A stretch of DNA of 64,000 nt from Candidatus Pseudobacter hemicellulosilyticus (GTDB lineage Bacteria; Bacteroidota; Bacteroidia; Chitinophagales; Chitinophagaceae): positions 3,224,001-3,288,000 of the forward strand of contig CP119311.1 of the NCBI GenBank assembly GCA_029202545.1, read 5' to 3'. Below the pieces are notes generated by a model. That model was given only the letters and a program-made list of their open reading frames with translations, was not told where the DNA came from and searched no databases. Shown in pieces: positions 1-8,800 of this stretch; position 1 is the stretch's first letter, and every line of letters starts with the position of its first letter. The position numbers and the translations under genes are program-made.

Positions 1-331
1 GTTTTTGCCAGGCTTCCGCTTTTTCCAGCCTTTGTAATTCCCGCTTTTCTTTATTGGCAATGCGTTTGGCCTTGGCCTCGGCCATTCGTTTCTGCCGCAT
101 TTCTTTCAGGATAGCTTCTTTGTCCTGGAATTTGCGTTTCTGGGCCATCAGCTGCTGGAACTCTTTATTCAGCTCAGCTTCTTTCCGGATCAGCAATTCC
201 GGAACGGAGGGTTGCTGATCCGGTCTGGACCAGAAACCAAGGCGTTTCATTTCTTCCAGGATCACAGCATCTTTAGAGCTTTCGCGGATGCGGTCATACA
301 GCTGCTGACGGATGAGTTTGCTATCGGCCAT
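1..331 (-). CDS. N-terminus of putative retron-type reverse transcriptase (cut by window edge)
   Basis: The first 110 codons of a minus-strand gene are present; it starts at the ATG ending at 331 and runs off the left edge. The visible protein begins MADSKLIRQQLYDRI and contains an 'EEMKRLGFW' motif at about residues 26-34, then a long basic coiled-coil (many K, R, E, Q and A) to residue 110. From memory, this type of N-terminal extension precedes the polymerase domain in a group of retron-like reverse transcriptases; I cannot see the YxDD catalytic motif because it would lie outside the window. Support comes from context: immediately upstream is a noncoding stretch with the architecture of a retron msr-msd RNA, and further upstream a winged-helix/SWIM protein gene. 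Alternatively it is an unrelated coiled-coil protein. The reading frame is sure, the function is inferred. Confidence 0.55.
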   Translation of the reverse strand, partial: MADSKLIRQQLYDRIRESSKDAVILEEMKRLGFWSRPDQQPSVPELLIRKEAELNKEFQQLMAQKRKFQDKEAILKEMRQKRMAEAKAKRIANKEKRELQRLEKAEAWQK

Positions 332-355
332 ATTGGGTGAGAATGGAGATCATGG

Positions 356-596
356 TTGACAGAGGGAAACATGCTGCCTTCGTGCCTGCTGGTGACCAGA
401 TTAATCAACGCAAGGCATACGCACTACCTGTAGCATTTATGGCACACGGTGCCAGTACTGAAAAATGGTACAGGTAGTGCGTATGCCATAGTAAAGATTA
501 CATTTGGTGATGCATGAATAGCTCATGATGCATGGACGACGAAACATCGCCCTTTCCTTTCGGAAGCAAGGTGCATATCTTTTTTCCCTCTGTCAA
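356..596 (-). repeat. a1/a2-like flanking inverted repeat, 14 bp perfect
   Basis: TTGACAGAGGGAAA at 356-369 and its exact reverse complement TTTCCCTCTGTCAA at 583-596 bound a 213-nt interior. The match stops at both ends (355/597 and 370/582 do not pair). A perfect 14-bp arm pair at this distance, both in noncoding DNA, is unlikely by chance and matches the a1/a2 stem that retron reverse transcriptases need for priming. Confidence 0.85.
414..487 (-). repeat. Long perfect hairpin, msd-like
   Basis: GGCATACGCACTACCTGTA at 414-432 pairs exactly with 469-487 (19 bp). After one G/G mismatch, 434-438 (CATTT) pairs with 463-467 (AAATG). The apex carries a second hairpin, TGGCAC/GTGCCA at 440-445 and 449-454. 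It sits inside the a1/a2-like repeat. Its branched tip and lack of a T-tract argue against an intrinsic terminator. Confidence 0.85.
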
Positions 597-616
597 AGAA
601 CATGAAAAGCGGTTAA

Positions 617-646
617 CAAATATATTTCATTTTAAGCTGCCGGCAA
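617..646 (-). promoter_or_regulatory. Consensus Bacteroidota promoter for the ncRNA/RT unit
   Basis: On the minus strand TTG (646-644), exactly 19 nt, then TATATTTG (624-617) fits the primary-sigma consensus TTG-N19-TAnnTTTG at every position. It lies across the 3' end of the SWIM gene, so transcription would start near 605-612, about 10-15 nt before the a1-like repeat. The RNA and downstream gene therefore seem to have their own promoter in addition to any read-through. Confidence 0.7.
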
Positions 647-2288
647 TCCTTGTTTTATTGAATGCCTGCCGCAGGGCCAGCATATGTTCACAAGGACCTT
701 TGTATAATTTATTTTCGATATAATAACTGCAATCACAATGGGCTGAGCTGATCTTTTCATCTCCGTCTATCACCAGTTCCGGTTTAAAGCTTTTGCGGGA
801 CCCTTTTACACTGCCGCTGAGCCGGAGGCTGCTGTTGTCCATGGGCGTTGCGGTCACTTTTATTTCCTGGTTATCCAGCAGCTGGGCGGCCAGTTCTTCA
901 CGTGGGTTATCGAAGCGCAGCTTTTCAAAAGGCAGCGGCTCACGGCTCAGCTCGCGGAGGCGGTATACTTCCCGGTTGAGGTCGTAGATGACGCGACCGG
1001 CCTGCGTATAGGCGCTGAGTGCGCCGCTTACCCGGGCTGTGTCAAGTCCCAGCTTTTGCGCCAGTTGCTCCGATGTGGCCAGCCATTCATTTTGCAGGGC
1101 GGCAAAGACCTGCTGCTTTGTGCTATCCTCCACCTGGAGGCGCGGGGCCAGCAGGTCAAAATTGCCGGCATGGCTCCAGTCGTTACTGGTCCAGCCGCTG
1201 AGCCCCAGGGTGAAATTCATATCGCCCAGGTCGGCTATGTAAAAAGCGGGCAGGCCTGTGCCCAGCAGGTGTACAGTGAATTTCCTGGCAACGGGTATCA
1301 GTCGCTCCAGGATCAATAACCTTCTTCTGCCCCAGGTCCTGATCTCCTGCGGGGTATTGCCGGTATATATACTACGGGCGCAGCTGATCTCCTTACCCCA
1401 GGGTTCCAGTACTACTTTCACCGGGTGGCCCGGTTCCAGGATATACCGCAGGGAGCGTGGTCCCCGTTTTTCGCGGAAGCGGCGCAGCAACAGGCAGATG
1501 CTGTAAATATCCATGGGGTGCAGGTCCAGCTGGATGGTGGGCATGGTCATAGCACTGCTCACCTGGAGAAAACCGCGTACCCAGCTGTCGGGCAGGTCGA
1601 TCTTTTTCTCCTTAAAAGCTTCCTCATGGCTGGTTTCCACGGTGAAGCCGGTAGGATCAACTTTAAGTTCTGTTTCTTTATAGTCGCGGATCTTCTGGAA
1701 TTCTTCATAGAGGCCCGAAGAGTAGTCCACGTTGGTAGTGCCGCATTTATACTCATTCACTTCCTTGAACACATTATAATTGCAGCCCAGCTTGCCATAG
1801 GTGGACTCATCCTGGCTGAAGCATTCAAAGAACAGCTCATCAGGATGAATGGTGATCACGGGGTCCAGCACTACCCAGGCATCGTGGTTCCTGGTGTACA
1901 GGTAATTGAAATATTTATGCCGCGCTTTGTAGAAAGGGGAAAGGATCTTGTCGCGCTCCCGGCTGATCTCCGCCAGCTCCGTTTTGATCTGTCCCAGGCG
2001 GTTGTCCGTCCCTGCTGCATCATAATCCGCCATATAACCTGCCAGCAGCTGCGCCTCATTCTGTGCCGCCCATTCTTTATAGGCTGTTTTATCTTTTGGT
2101 TTGAACCGTAGGTCGCTGACCACAACATCATGCAGGGCGGATATGGCCTCCCGGAAAGCCAGCTTCTTATTAAGCCTGCCTGCAAACCAGACGCTATCCC
2201 GCAGCGTATCCGGGGCAAAGGACAGTCCTGTACGCTGGGAAGTGCTGGTTACAGTACTATTCCCTGCAAAGCGGTAATTGAATATCAT
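627..2288 (-). CDS. Winged-helix plus SWIM zinc-finger protein (WHSWIM-like), retron-associated
   Basis: A 553-residue soluble protein with no signal peptide. Near the C-terminus is a SWIM zinc finger with C518, C520, C533 and H535 (CxC-x12-CxH). Before it, about residues 400-450, 'SEQLAQKLGLDTARVSGAL' followed by 'GRVIYDLNREVYRLREL' reads as a helix-turn-helix and wing. SWIM fingers bind nucleic acid or proteins and occur in MuDR transposases, MEKK1 and Sws1-type recombination factors. The N-terminal 400 residues are not recognised. The gene lies 29 bp after the WGR gene and is followed by the candidate retron RNA and RT; from memory one retron type is defined by winged-helix/SWIM partners. 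Role as effector or regulator is inferred. Confidence 0.75.
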   Translation of the reverse strand: MIFNYRFAGNSTVTSTSQRTGLSFAPDTLRDSVWFAGRLNKKLAFREAISALHDVVVSDLRFKPKDKTAYKEWAAQNEAQLLAGYMADYDAAGTDNRLGQIKTELAEISRERDKILSPFYKARHKYFNYLYTRNHDAWVVLDPVITIHPDELFFECFSQDESTYGKLGCNYNVFKEVNEYKCGTTNVDYSSGLYEEFQKIRDYKETELKVDPTGFTVETSHEEAFKEKKIDLPDSWVRGFLQVSSAMTMPTIQLDLHPMDIYSICLLLRRFREKRGPRSLRYILEPGHPVKVVLEPWGKEISCARSIYTGNTPQEIRTWGRRRLLILERLIPVARKFTVHLLGTGLPAFYIADLGDMNFTLGLSGWTSNDWSHAGNFDLLAPRLQVEDSTKQQVFAALQNEWLATSEQLAQKLGLDTARVSGALSAYTQAGRVIYDLNREVYRLRELSREPLPFEKLRFDNPREELAAQLLDNQEIKVTATPMDNSSLRLSGSVKGSRKSFKPELVIDGDEKISSAHCDCSYYIENKLYKGPCEHMLALRQAFNKTRIAGSLK

Positions 2289-2317
2289 GCTTGCTGTTTA
2301 TACAAAAATGGTTTGTG

Positions 2318-5300
2318 CTATGCTCTTGTTTCAATGGGTTTCACCTGCAAGGGCGTTGCTACTGCATACAGGTTCCTGAGTTGCAGCAGTATGTCGATAC
2401 AGCTGGCTTTATCCCCGATGGCCGCCGTAGCAGAAATATCCGAAAGAAGAACGCTCACCGTTCTGGCTGCCGCTTCAGACCTGCTGCCTTCGGCCAGCAG
2501 GAACTGATAGATTCTGTCCTTGGCTATCCGGCCTTTGTTCACCCGTGTGAGTACCGCACGGAAATAAAATTCCAGCGATTGTATCCTTTCTGCATCGCCT
2601 GCGGCAAACCGTTCCAGGTAATTTGTGGCAAACAGCTGCATCTTTTCACTGGGGTGCTGGCTCAGCTGCAGGAGGTATTGCGTGCCATTTTCTTCGGTAA
2701 AGAACCTGGTGATCAGCTCACGGCCAAAGGCCTCCACGGCGGGTTTCACAGAATCGGCCAGGGTGATCAGTGCTTCGGGCGACCAATCCTCCGCCGTAAA
2801 CTGTTCCCGGAAAAACTGCATCGCAAACTGGCGGGTATCTTCCCATTTGCTTTCCAGCAGCTTCACAGCCGCTTCCCGCTCATAGCGGATACGCGGCGCC
2901 TGTTGCTGGTAAAACTGCCAGCTCCACTGGCGCACGACCAGGTTTTCATGTCCTCCCAGGGCAATCACCTGCGGCAGGGTCAGCTGATCAGGGCTGGTAT
3001 ATTTTTCCAGGATCATGACGCCTACCTGCTGGGCGGCTGCATAGTTGCCGTACAGTAGGTTCAGGGCTGTTTCCTTATTAGCGTTCTTCAGGTAATGGCT
3101 CAGCTCCTGGCAGAGCAGTCTGCCCAGGTCTTCATGAAGGCCTTCACTGGTCTCTTTCCGCATCAGGTAAGGCATCAGCGTTTCGGCTGCGTGATACCCA
3201 AAGCTGTTGGCCGACTGAGCTATCCTGTCTATCACAGTAGCCATACCGCTGCGCACATCCGGGTGGACCGAGAGGCAGGCGGCTATCATTTCCTCCTGGT
3301 ATTGCAGCAGCGCAGGTACGCTGATGGCTTTCAGCAGTTCAATACCTGCCCCGCGAACGGGCTGGTAACTGTGCTGCAGCAGTCCCATCAGGAGTGATTT
3401 GCTGAGGGTGTCCGGGCTCACCTGCTGGCGGTTGGCATTCAGCAGGCGGAGGCCGAACAGCAATACGGGTGGCGCCGGGTGCTGCATCAGGTCGGCAATG
3501 ACAGGCAGCGGCAGTTCCTGCAATTCAGGGGCAAACAGTTCAAACAGGCCGTCTGCAGCACCATTGAGCAGGGAGACTGTTGGTTCGTCCCAGATCCCTG
3601 TATTCATAAAACTGGCAATGGCTTTTCCCACTACTACTTTTTTCTGATCACTGTTCATCACCTGCCTGCGTAGCAGGTCGCGCGCCCATAACCTGATACC
3701 GCCATCTTCCAGGAACAGCAGGCCTTTGATAAAATCGCTCTGCTGGAAATAAGTGGACTGATACGCATTGGTCCATTCCATTGCTTTTTCTCTTACCGGC
3801 GCCAGGCGGGCATTGAGCATAGTGGTTACCAGGTCCCATTCCGGTTGCTGCTGCTGGTATCTTTCTTTCACCATTGAGAAACCCAGCTCAGCCGGTATCC
3901 GGAAGGGGGAGCCCAGCAGCCGTTTATATACCGGCAGATCCAGCTTAGCTTTTATAGTGTTCCAGGAAGCATGGGCCTGTAAGGCATCTGCGGCAAAAGC
4001 ATGTATCTCTTCCAGCTCTGCATCTGTCAGCAACTGGATAAAGGATTGCGGCAGCTGGTTCCATAAATGGAGAAAAGGCACGCCGTAACCGACAGGGGGC
4101 GTTGCTGGCGGCGAAACAGGCGCAGCAGGCAACGGGGGCGCTGTTTTTTTCCCGCTGAACAGGCCCATCAGCTTTTTCAGGATACCGCCACCGGAGGATC
4201 CATTGCCCTGTCTTCCGCGGTTAGCGGACCTTTGTTCCCGCTGCTGCGGGCGGTACCGCCAGACCTGCCCGCCATGCAGTTCCAGGTCGGCGCGTTCCCC
4301 ATTCAGCAACTGGTGCAGGAAAACGGCCTGCGCCTGTGCGGGATAATGGATATCCCAGCTGGTATATTGTCCGGCTATCCACTTGTATTGATGACCAGTA
4401 TAGGGCTCTTTACTATCTAGTTCCTTTTTATAGGCTATCAGCAGGCTGGTGGCCAGCTTTACATAATCAGTATTACCGGACCTGCCCAGCAATTGCAGCT
4501 GGCGGCGCACGCGGCGGTGCAGGTACCAGCGCGTTTTCTGGGAATAGGCCAGCCGGCTGTTCTTTTTGAGCAGCTCTTTGTATGGATTGACCATTTCATC
4601 AAGCACCGGGATATACTGCCTGATCCTATGCTGTTCATTCTTCGGGACATGGTGCTCAAAGAACTGCTGCTCACGTTCTATGCGACCCGCCAGCAGGCCA
4701 ATGATCTCAAAATCGTCCAGCAGCTCTGCATATTTAAGAATGGCGCGTATATGATGGAAATAGTTGGGCCGGAAAGGCAGTTGCTGCAATACCTGCTTTA
4801 TAGCAGGGCGCATCCATTTGTAGTGGACAGATAACAGATAAACAGTTTCCACCCAGGCATGTGCCGGCTGGTCTTTTTGCAGCTCCTGCAACAACAGGAA
4901 TTGCCATGCAGTGGCTTGCTGATCGCTGACCGCCGCTTTGATAGCCGGAGGCAGCGACTGCTGGTATTGGTCCAGCTGCTGTTCCCGCAGAGCGCCGGAA
5001 GCTGCCAGCAACAGGCCTGCGCCGGCTAATCGACTTACCAGCGAAGAGGGGTGAGTAGTATGAATTGTATGCAACACTGCAGGAGCCCCTTCATGACCGC
5101 TGCGGGCGATAGCCCAGGTGCATATATATTGATGCAGGGTATCCCCTTGCGGGAATAGTTGAATGATATAAGGCGCTGCCGCTGGAATCCGGTACTGACC
5201 GGCTTTCCAGATCACCCGGCTCAGTTTCCAGGGAGTACGGGTGGCATTGGTCCTGCCTTCCACTGCCTGCTGCAATCGTTTGAGAATGGCTTTATGCGGA

Positions 5301-5632
5301 CCATCTGGCAGCTGGCTCCAGTCGGCCGCCGGGATAGTAAAGTTCTCCAGTGTGAAGGCCGTTTTTCCCGGCGCACCAGGCGCCTGTGTGCTTTCTGTTA
5401 CGGTATAGCCTTTGCTCATCTTTTCACTGACCAGGGAGTCAAAAATTCGTTCCGCTGCTGTCAGTGATACCGGTACCGGCGTTTTACTGCCTTCTTTCAG
5501 GTTGCCGCCTCTCCGGCCATACCGGAAATTCACCACGTATTGGTCGTTGCCAACGGCACAGAGATCTATCTCGTATACTTTATCGGAATTGCCTTCTTTG
5601 AAGAAAAGGATGGTTTGTTTTATCAGGCGCAT
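2318..5632 (-). CDS. WGR-domain, HEAT-like repeat protein
   Basis: A 1104-residue cytosolic protein. Residues 1-80 form a WGR domain ('FFKEGNSDKVYEIDL', then 'YVVNFRYGRRGG'), a fold of nucleic-acid-binding proteins such as poly(ADP-ribose) polymerases and bacterial MolR-like proteins. The rest is long, alpha-helical and leucine-rich and looks like HEAT-type repeats, broken at about residues 490-545 by a Gly/Ser/Pro/Ala-rich linker. No nuclease or ATPase motif was recognised. It is the first gene of a minus-strand operon with the SWIM protein, candidate retron RNA and RT. The gap to the SWIM gene is 29 bp, so co-transcription is likely. A DNA-end or RNA/DNA sensing role is inferred from WGR, not shown. 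Confidence 0.75.
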   Translation of the reverse strand: MRLIKQTILFFKEGNSDKVYEIDLCAVGNDQYVVNFRYGRRGGNLKEGSKTPVPVSLTAAERIFDSLVSEKMSKGYTVTESTQAPGAPGKTAFTLENFTIPAADWSQLPDGPHKAILKRLQQAVEGRTNATRTPWKLSRVIWKAGQYRIPAAAPYIIQLFPQGDTLHQYICTWAIARSGHEGAPAVLHTIHTTHPSSLVSRLAGAGLLLAASGALREQQLDQYQQSLPPAIKAAVSDQQATAWQFLLLQELQKDQPAHAWVETVYLLSVHYKWMRPAIKQVLQQLPFRPNYFHHIRAILKYAELLDDFEIIGLLAGRIEREQQFFEHHVPKNEQHRIRQYIPVLDEMVNPYKELLKKNSRLAYSQKTRWYLHRRVRRQLQLLGRSGNTDYVKLATSLLIAYKKELDSKEPYTGHQYKWIAGQYTSWDIHYPAQAQAVFLHQLLNGERADLELHGGQVWRYRPQQREQRSANRGRQGNGSSGGGILKKLMGLFSGKKTAPPLPAAPVSPPATPPVGYGVPFLHLWNQLPQSFIQLLTDAELEEIHAFAADALQAHASWNTIKAKLDLPVYKRLLGSPFRIPAELGFSMVKERYQQQQPEWDLVTTMLNARLAPVREKAMEWTNAYQSTYFQQSDFIKGLLFLEDGGIRLWARDLLRRQVMNSDQKKVVVGKAIASFMNTGIWDEPTVSLLNGAADGLFELFAPELQELPLPVIADLMQHPAPPVLLFGLRLLNANRQQVSPDTLSKSLLMGLLQHSYQPVRGAGIELLKAISVPALLQYQEEMIAACLSVHPDVRSGMATVIDRIAQSANSFGYHAAETLMPYLMRKETSEGLHEDLGRLLCQELSHYLKNANKETALNLLYGNYAAAQQVGVMILEKYTSPDQLTLPQVIALGGHENLVVRQWSWQFYQQQAPRIRYEREAAVKLLESKWEDTRQFAMQFFREQFTAEDWSPEALITLADSVKPAVEAFGRELITRFFTEENGTQYLLQLSQHPSEKMQLFATNYLERFAAGDAERIQSLEFYFRAVLTRVNKGRIAKDRIYQFLLAEGSRSEAAARTVSVLLSDISATAAIGDKASCIDILLQLRNLYAVATPLQVKPIETRA

Positions 5633-5813
5633 GACGGATGAAAGCGATTAGGACAGTAAGATAAATAAAATATTGATTGTGCGGTGATAGGTTGCCATTG
5701 GGTTAACAATGCGTCATGGGTTTTTGGCATGCTTCCTTTTACTAATGATAAAAATCATACATTTAGGAAACTAAACGTTAAATCCTGAGTACTCTATACT
5801 GAAGTTTTCAGCA

Positions 5814-8800
5814 TTGAACACGTTTTGTTCAAAAATGCTTGCACTATTGAAACGGAATGCCCTAAACTGCTTTTCTTTTCGGATAACCCTATTGCTGTTG
5901 TGTGTTATTCCTTCCGGCAAATGGCTGATGGCCCAGCCTGCCCAGTTCAGGTTCAATACTATCGGCCTGGACCAGGGGCTCTCCAATAACCGGATCACTT
6001 CCATTACAAAAGACCAGCAAGGATTTCTCTGGTTTGGCACTGCTGCCGGCCTCAACAGGTTTGACGGCTATACCTTTAAAGTGTTCCTGCACAAAGAGGG
6101 GGACAGCACCAGTATCAACGATAATTTTATTGATAAGATAGTACCCGGACCTTTGCAATCGCTCTGGGCCTATACGCCCAAGGGCTGGAACAAATACGAT
6201 CCCCGGACAGAAACATTTATTTCCCGCCCCAGACAGTTCCTGCAGCAGATAGGCCTGCCGCATGAATGGTTCACCACCATTGTAACGGACCGGCAGGGAG
6301 ATAGCTGGTTTGTATATCCCGATGAAGGTTTCTTCTGTTACCATAGGGCTGAAGCAAAAACAGCCCATTTCAATGATCATTCAGGGCCTTTCCCGCTTTA
6401 CTCCAATCATGTAACTGCGCTCGCTTTTGATACGCTGGGCAATTACTGGGTGGCCTATGCAGAAGGTGTACTGGAAAAGCGCAGCTGCCGGGACCACCGG
6501 CTATTGCTGAGAAATACGGCACTGCAACAGGCCGCACGGGGCAATTCTCTGCAATACCGGATGGTGATAGATAAGGAGAATGACCTATGGTTGTATGTGC
6601 AGGGCCAGCAACAGGGCGCCTGGTGGTACCGATCGGCCACAGACTCACTGATAGCTGTCAACAAAAGCTCCCGCTACCTGCGGCTGAACAATGATATTGT
6701 CAATGGCATTGTGCAGGATGATCGCGGCAATATCTGGGTAGCCACTGATCATGGCGGTATCAACCTGGTGGATAAAAAGGAAGGGCGTGTACGCTATATT
6801 TCCAGCAACAGCAATATGTATGAAAATGCCATCAATGCTGTTTTCAGGGATGAGCTGGGGACTATCTGGATGGGGACCTTTAAAACTGGGATCAATTATT
6901 TCAACGAAAAGAAATCCGCCTTTCTCTTATACCAGCATGATGTGGCGGACAGGAGCAGCCTGCCTTTCAATGATGTGAACTGTTTTGCGGAAGACAAAAA
7001 AGGCAACCTCTGGATCGGTACCAACGGCGGCGGCCTGATCTATTTTAACCGGGCTGCCAATACCTACCGGCAGTATCGTTCCAATCCGGCGGATAAGAAC
7101 AGCCTCTCCAATGATATTGTTACCAGCCTGTTCATTGACCGGGATAATAAACTCTGGATCGGTACTTATTTTGGCGGACTGAACTGCTTTGATGGAAAGC
7201 AGTTTATCCGCTACCAGCGCAGGGAGAATAAAAGCCCTGGTCAGCCTGATGAAAGTATCTGGGAGATATTGGAGGATAGTCGCGGCCGGCTCTGGATCGG
7301 CACCCTGACCAATGGGCTGGAGCTGTTTGACCGGCAACAGCAGCAATTCCAGAGCTATCGCTATCCGCATGCTTTCACTTACTCTACCAATGCCATTATA
7401 GAAGACAGGAAAGGTGATATCTGGGAAGGAGGATCAGCCGGTATAAACCTCTACGATGCACAGGGAAAGCTGATCAGGCAATTTACCCATATAGAAGAAA
7501 ATCCCAACAGCTTAAGCAATACTACCGTGCTGGATATTGTGGAAGACGCCCATGGCGGGATCTGGATCGCCACCAGAGATGGGCTGAACCTGTACGATCC
7601 CCGGACCGACCAGTTCACGCGGTTCCGTTCGGAAGACGGCCTGCCGCACAGCACTGTCCTCCGGATACTGAAAGACCAGCAGCATAACCTCTGGCTCAGC
7701 ACGCCCAGTGGCTTATGTAATGTGCGCATTGGCTATGAAGGCAATAAAGTATCGGCCCAGTTCAGGAATTATGATGAAACAGATGGTTTGCAGGGAAGGG
7801 TCTTTAATGACGATGCAGCATTGGTGACAAAAGCAGGCGAGCTGGTCTTTGGCGGCAGCAACGGCTTTAATATATTCTTTCCCCCGGCATTCACTTCTGC
7901 TGCTTTTCAACCGCCGCTGGTATTCACTGACCTGCAGCTGTTCAACAATAGTGTACAGGTAGGAAAGAAATATGACGGCAGGATCATCCTGCCGGAAACC
8001 ATCACGGCCACCAGGAAGCTGGTGCTCCGGCATGACCAGAATGCTTTTGCCATTGAATTTGCCGCGCTGCAATATGTGGATGCGGCCAAGGTCAGGTACC
8101 TGTACCAGCTGAAGGGCTTCAATGATTCCTGGATCAGTGCCGATGGCAATAACCGGAAGATCAGTTTTACCGGTCTGAATCCTGGCAGCTATACCCTGTC
8201 TGTCCGGGCCCGCAATGAAAATGGTGACTGGATGCCCGGCTCGGTCGATCTACAGATACAGATCCTGCCGCCTTTCTGGCTCAGCCCCTGGGCCTACTGC
8301 CTTTACGGCCTTCTGATCATTGGCGGCCTGCTCTATGGGCGGTACCGGATCATCCACCGGACAAGACTGCAGTTCAAAAAAGAGCAGGAAGACCTGGAAG
8401 CCAGGCGCAACGAAGAGCTGAACGCCATGAAGATCCATTTCTTCACCAATGTGAGCCATGAGTTCAAAACGCCGCTGGCCCTTATCCTGACACCCGTTGA
8501 AAAGCTGCTGCAACAGCCCTACCCGGAATCAGAACACCGGCAGTTCCAACTGATCCACCGCAATGCCCGGCGCCTTCTGAATATGGTCAACGAGCTGCTG
8601 GATTTCCGGAAACTGGAGATGAGCGAACTGAAACTCAATAAGCGATCCGCCGATGTATTCCGCTTCTGCAAAGAGGTCTTTGATTCCTTTTCAGATATAG
8701 CGGAAAGAAAGAATATCCATTTCTCTTTCCATGCCGAAGACCAGGACCTGGTAATGGCTTTTGATGCGGACAAGCTGGAAAGGGTCCTGTTCAATCTCCT

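Larger units (their letters stand above)
356..609 (-). ncRNA. Candidate retron msr-msd noncoding RNA
   Basis: Read on the minus strand, this stretch has the parts of a retron RNA in the expected order. A 14-nt segment (596 to 583) is perfectly complementary to a segment at 369 to 356, as expected for a1 and a2. After a1 come short hairpins resembling an msr: one with a GAAA tetraloop (TTCC/GGAA) near 560, one GGGCGA.../...TCGTCC stem near 535-553 with G-U pairs, and a CATGA/TCATG stem near 515-530. Then comes a long hairpin (487 to 414) like an msd. A2 ends 24 nt before the start codon of the putative reverse transcriptase. The first guanines after a1, at 579 and 574, are candidate branch points. 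The 5' end is estimated from the promoter at 617-646. All structure is read by eye, not folded. Confidence 0.62.

Noticed and set aside
414..487. Long hairpin as REP element, insertion sequence end or intrinsic terminator
   Set aside because: It has no T-tract, no transposase gene or target duplication, and is enclosed by a second, perfect inverted repeat in the order expected for a retron RNA. A genome-wide repeat search would settle it.
532..723. Small plus-strand gene of 63 codons
   Set aside because: It runs across the candidate retron RNA and antisense to the SWIM gene, has no family resemblance and no promoter.
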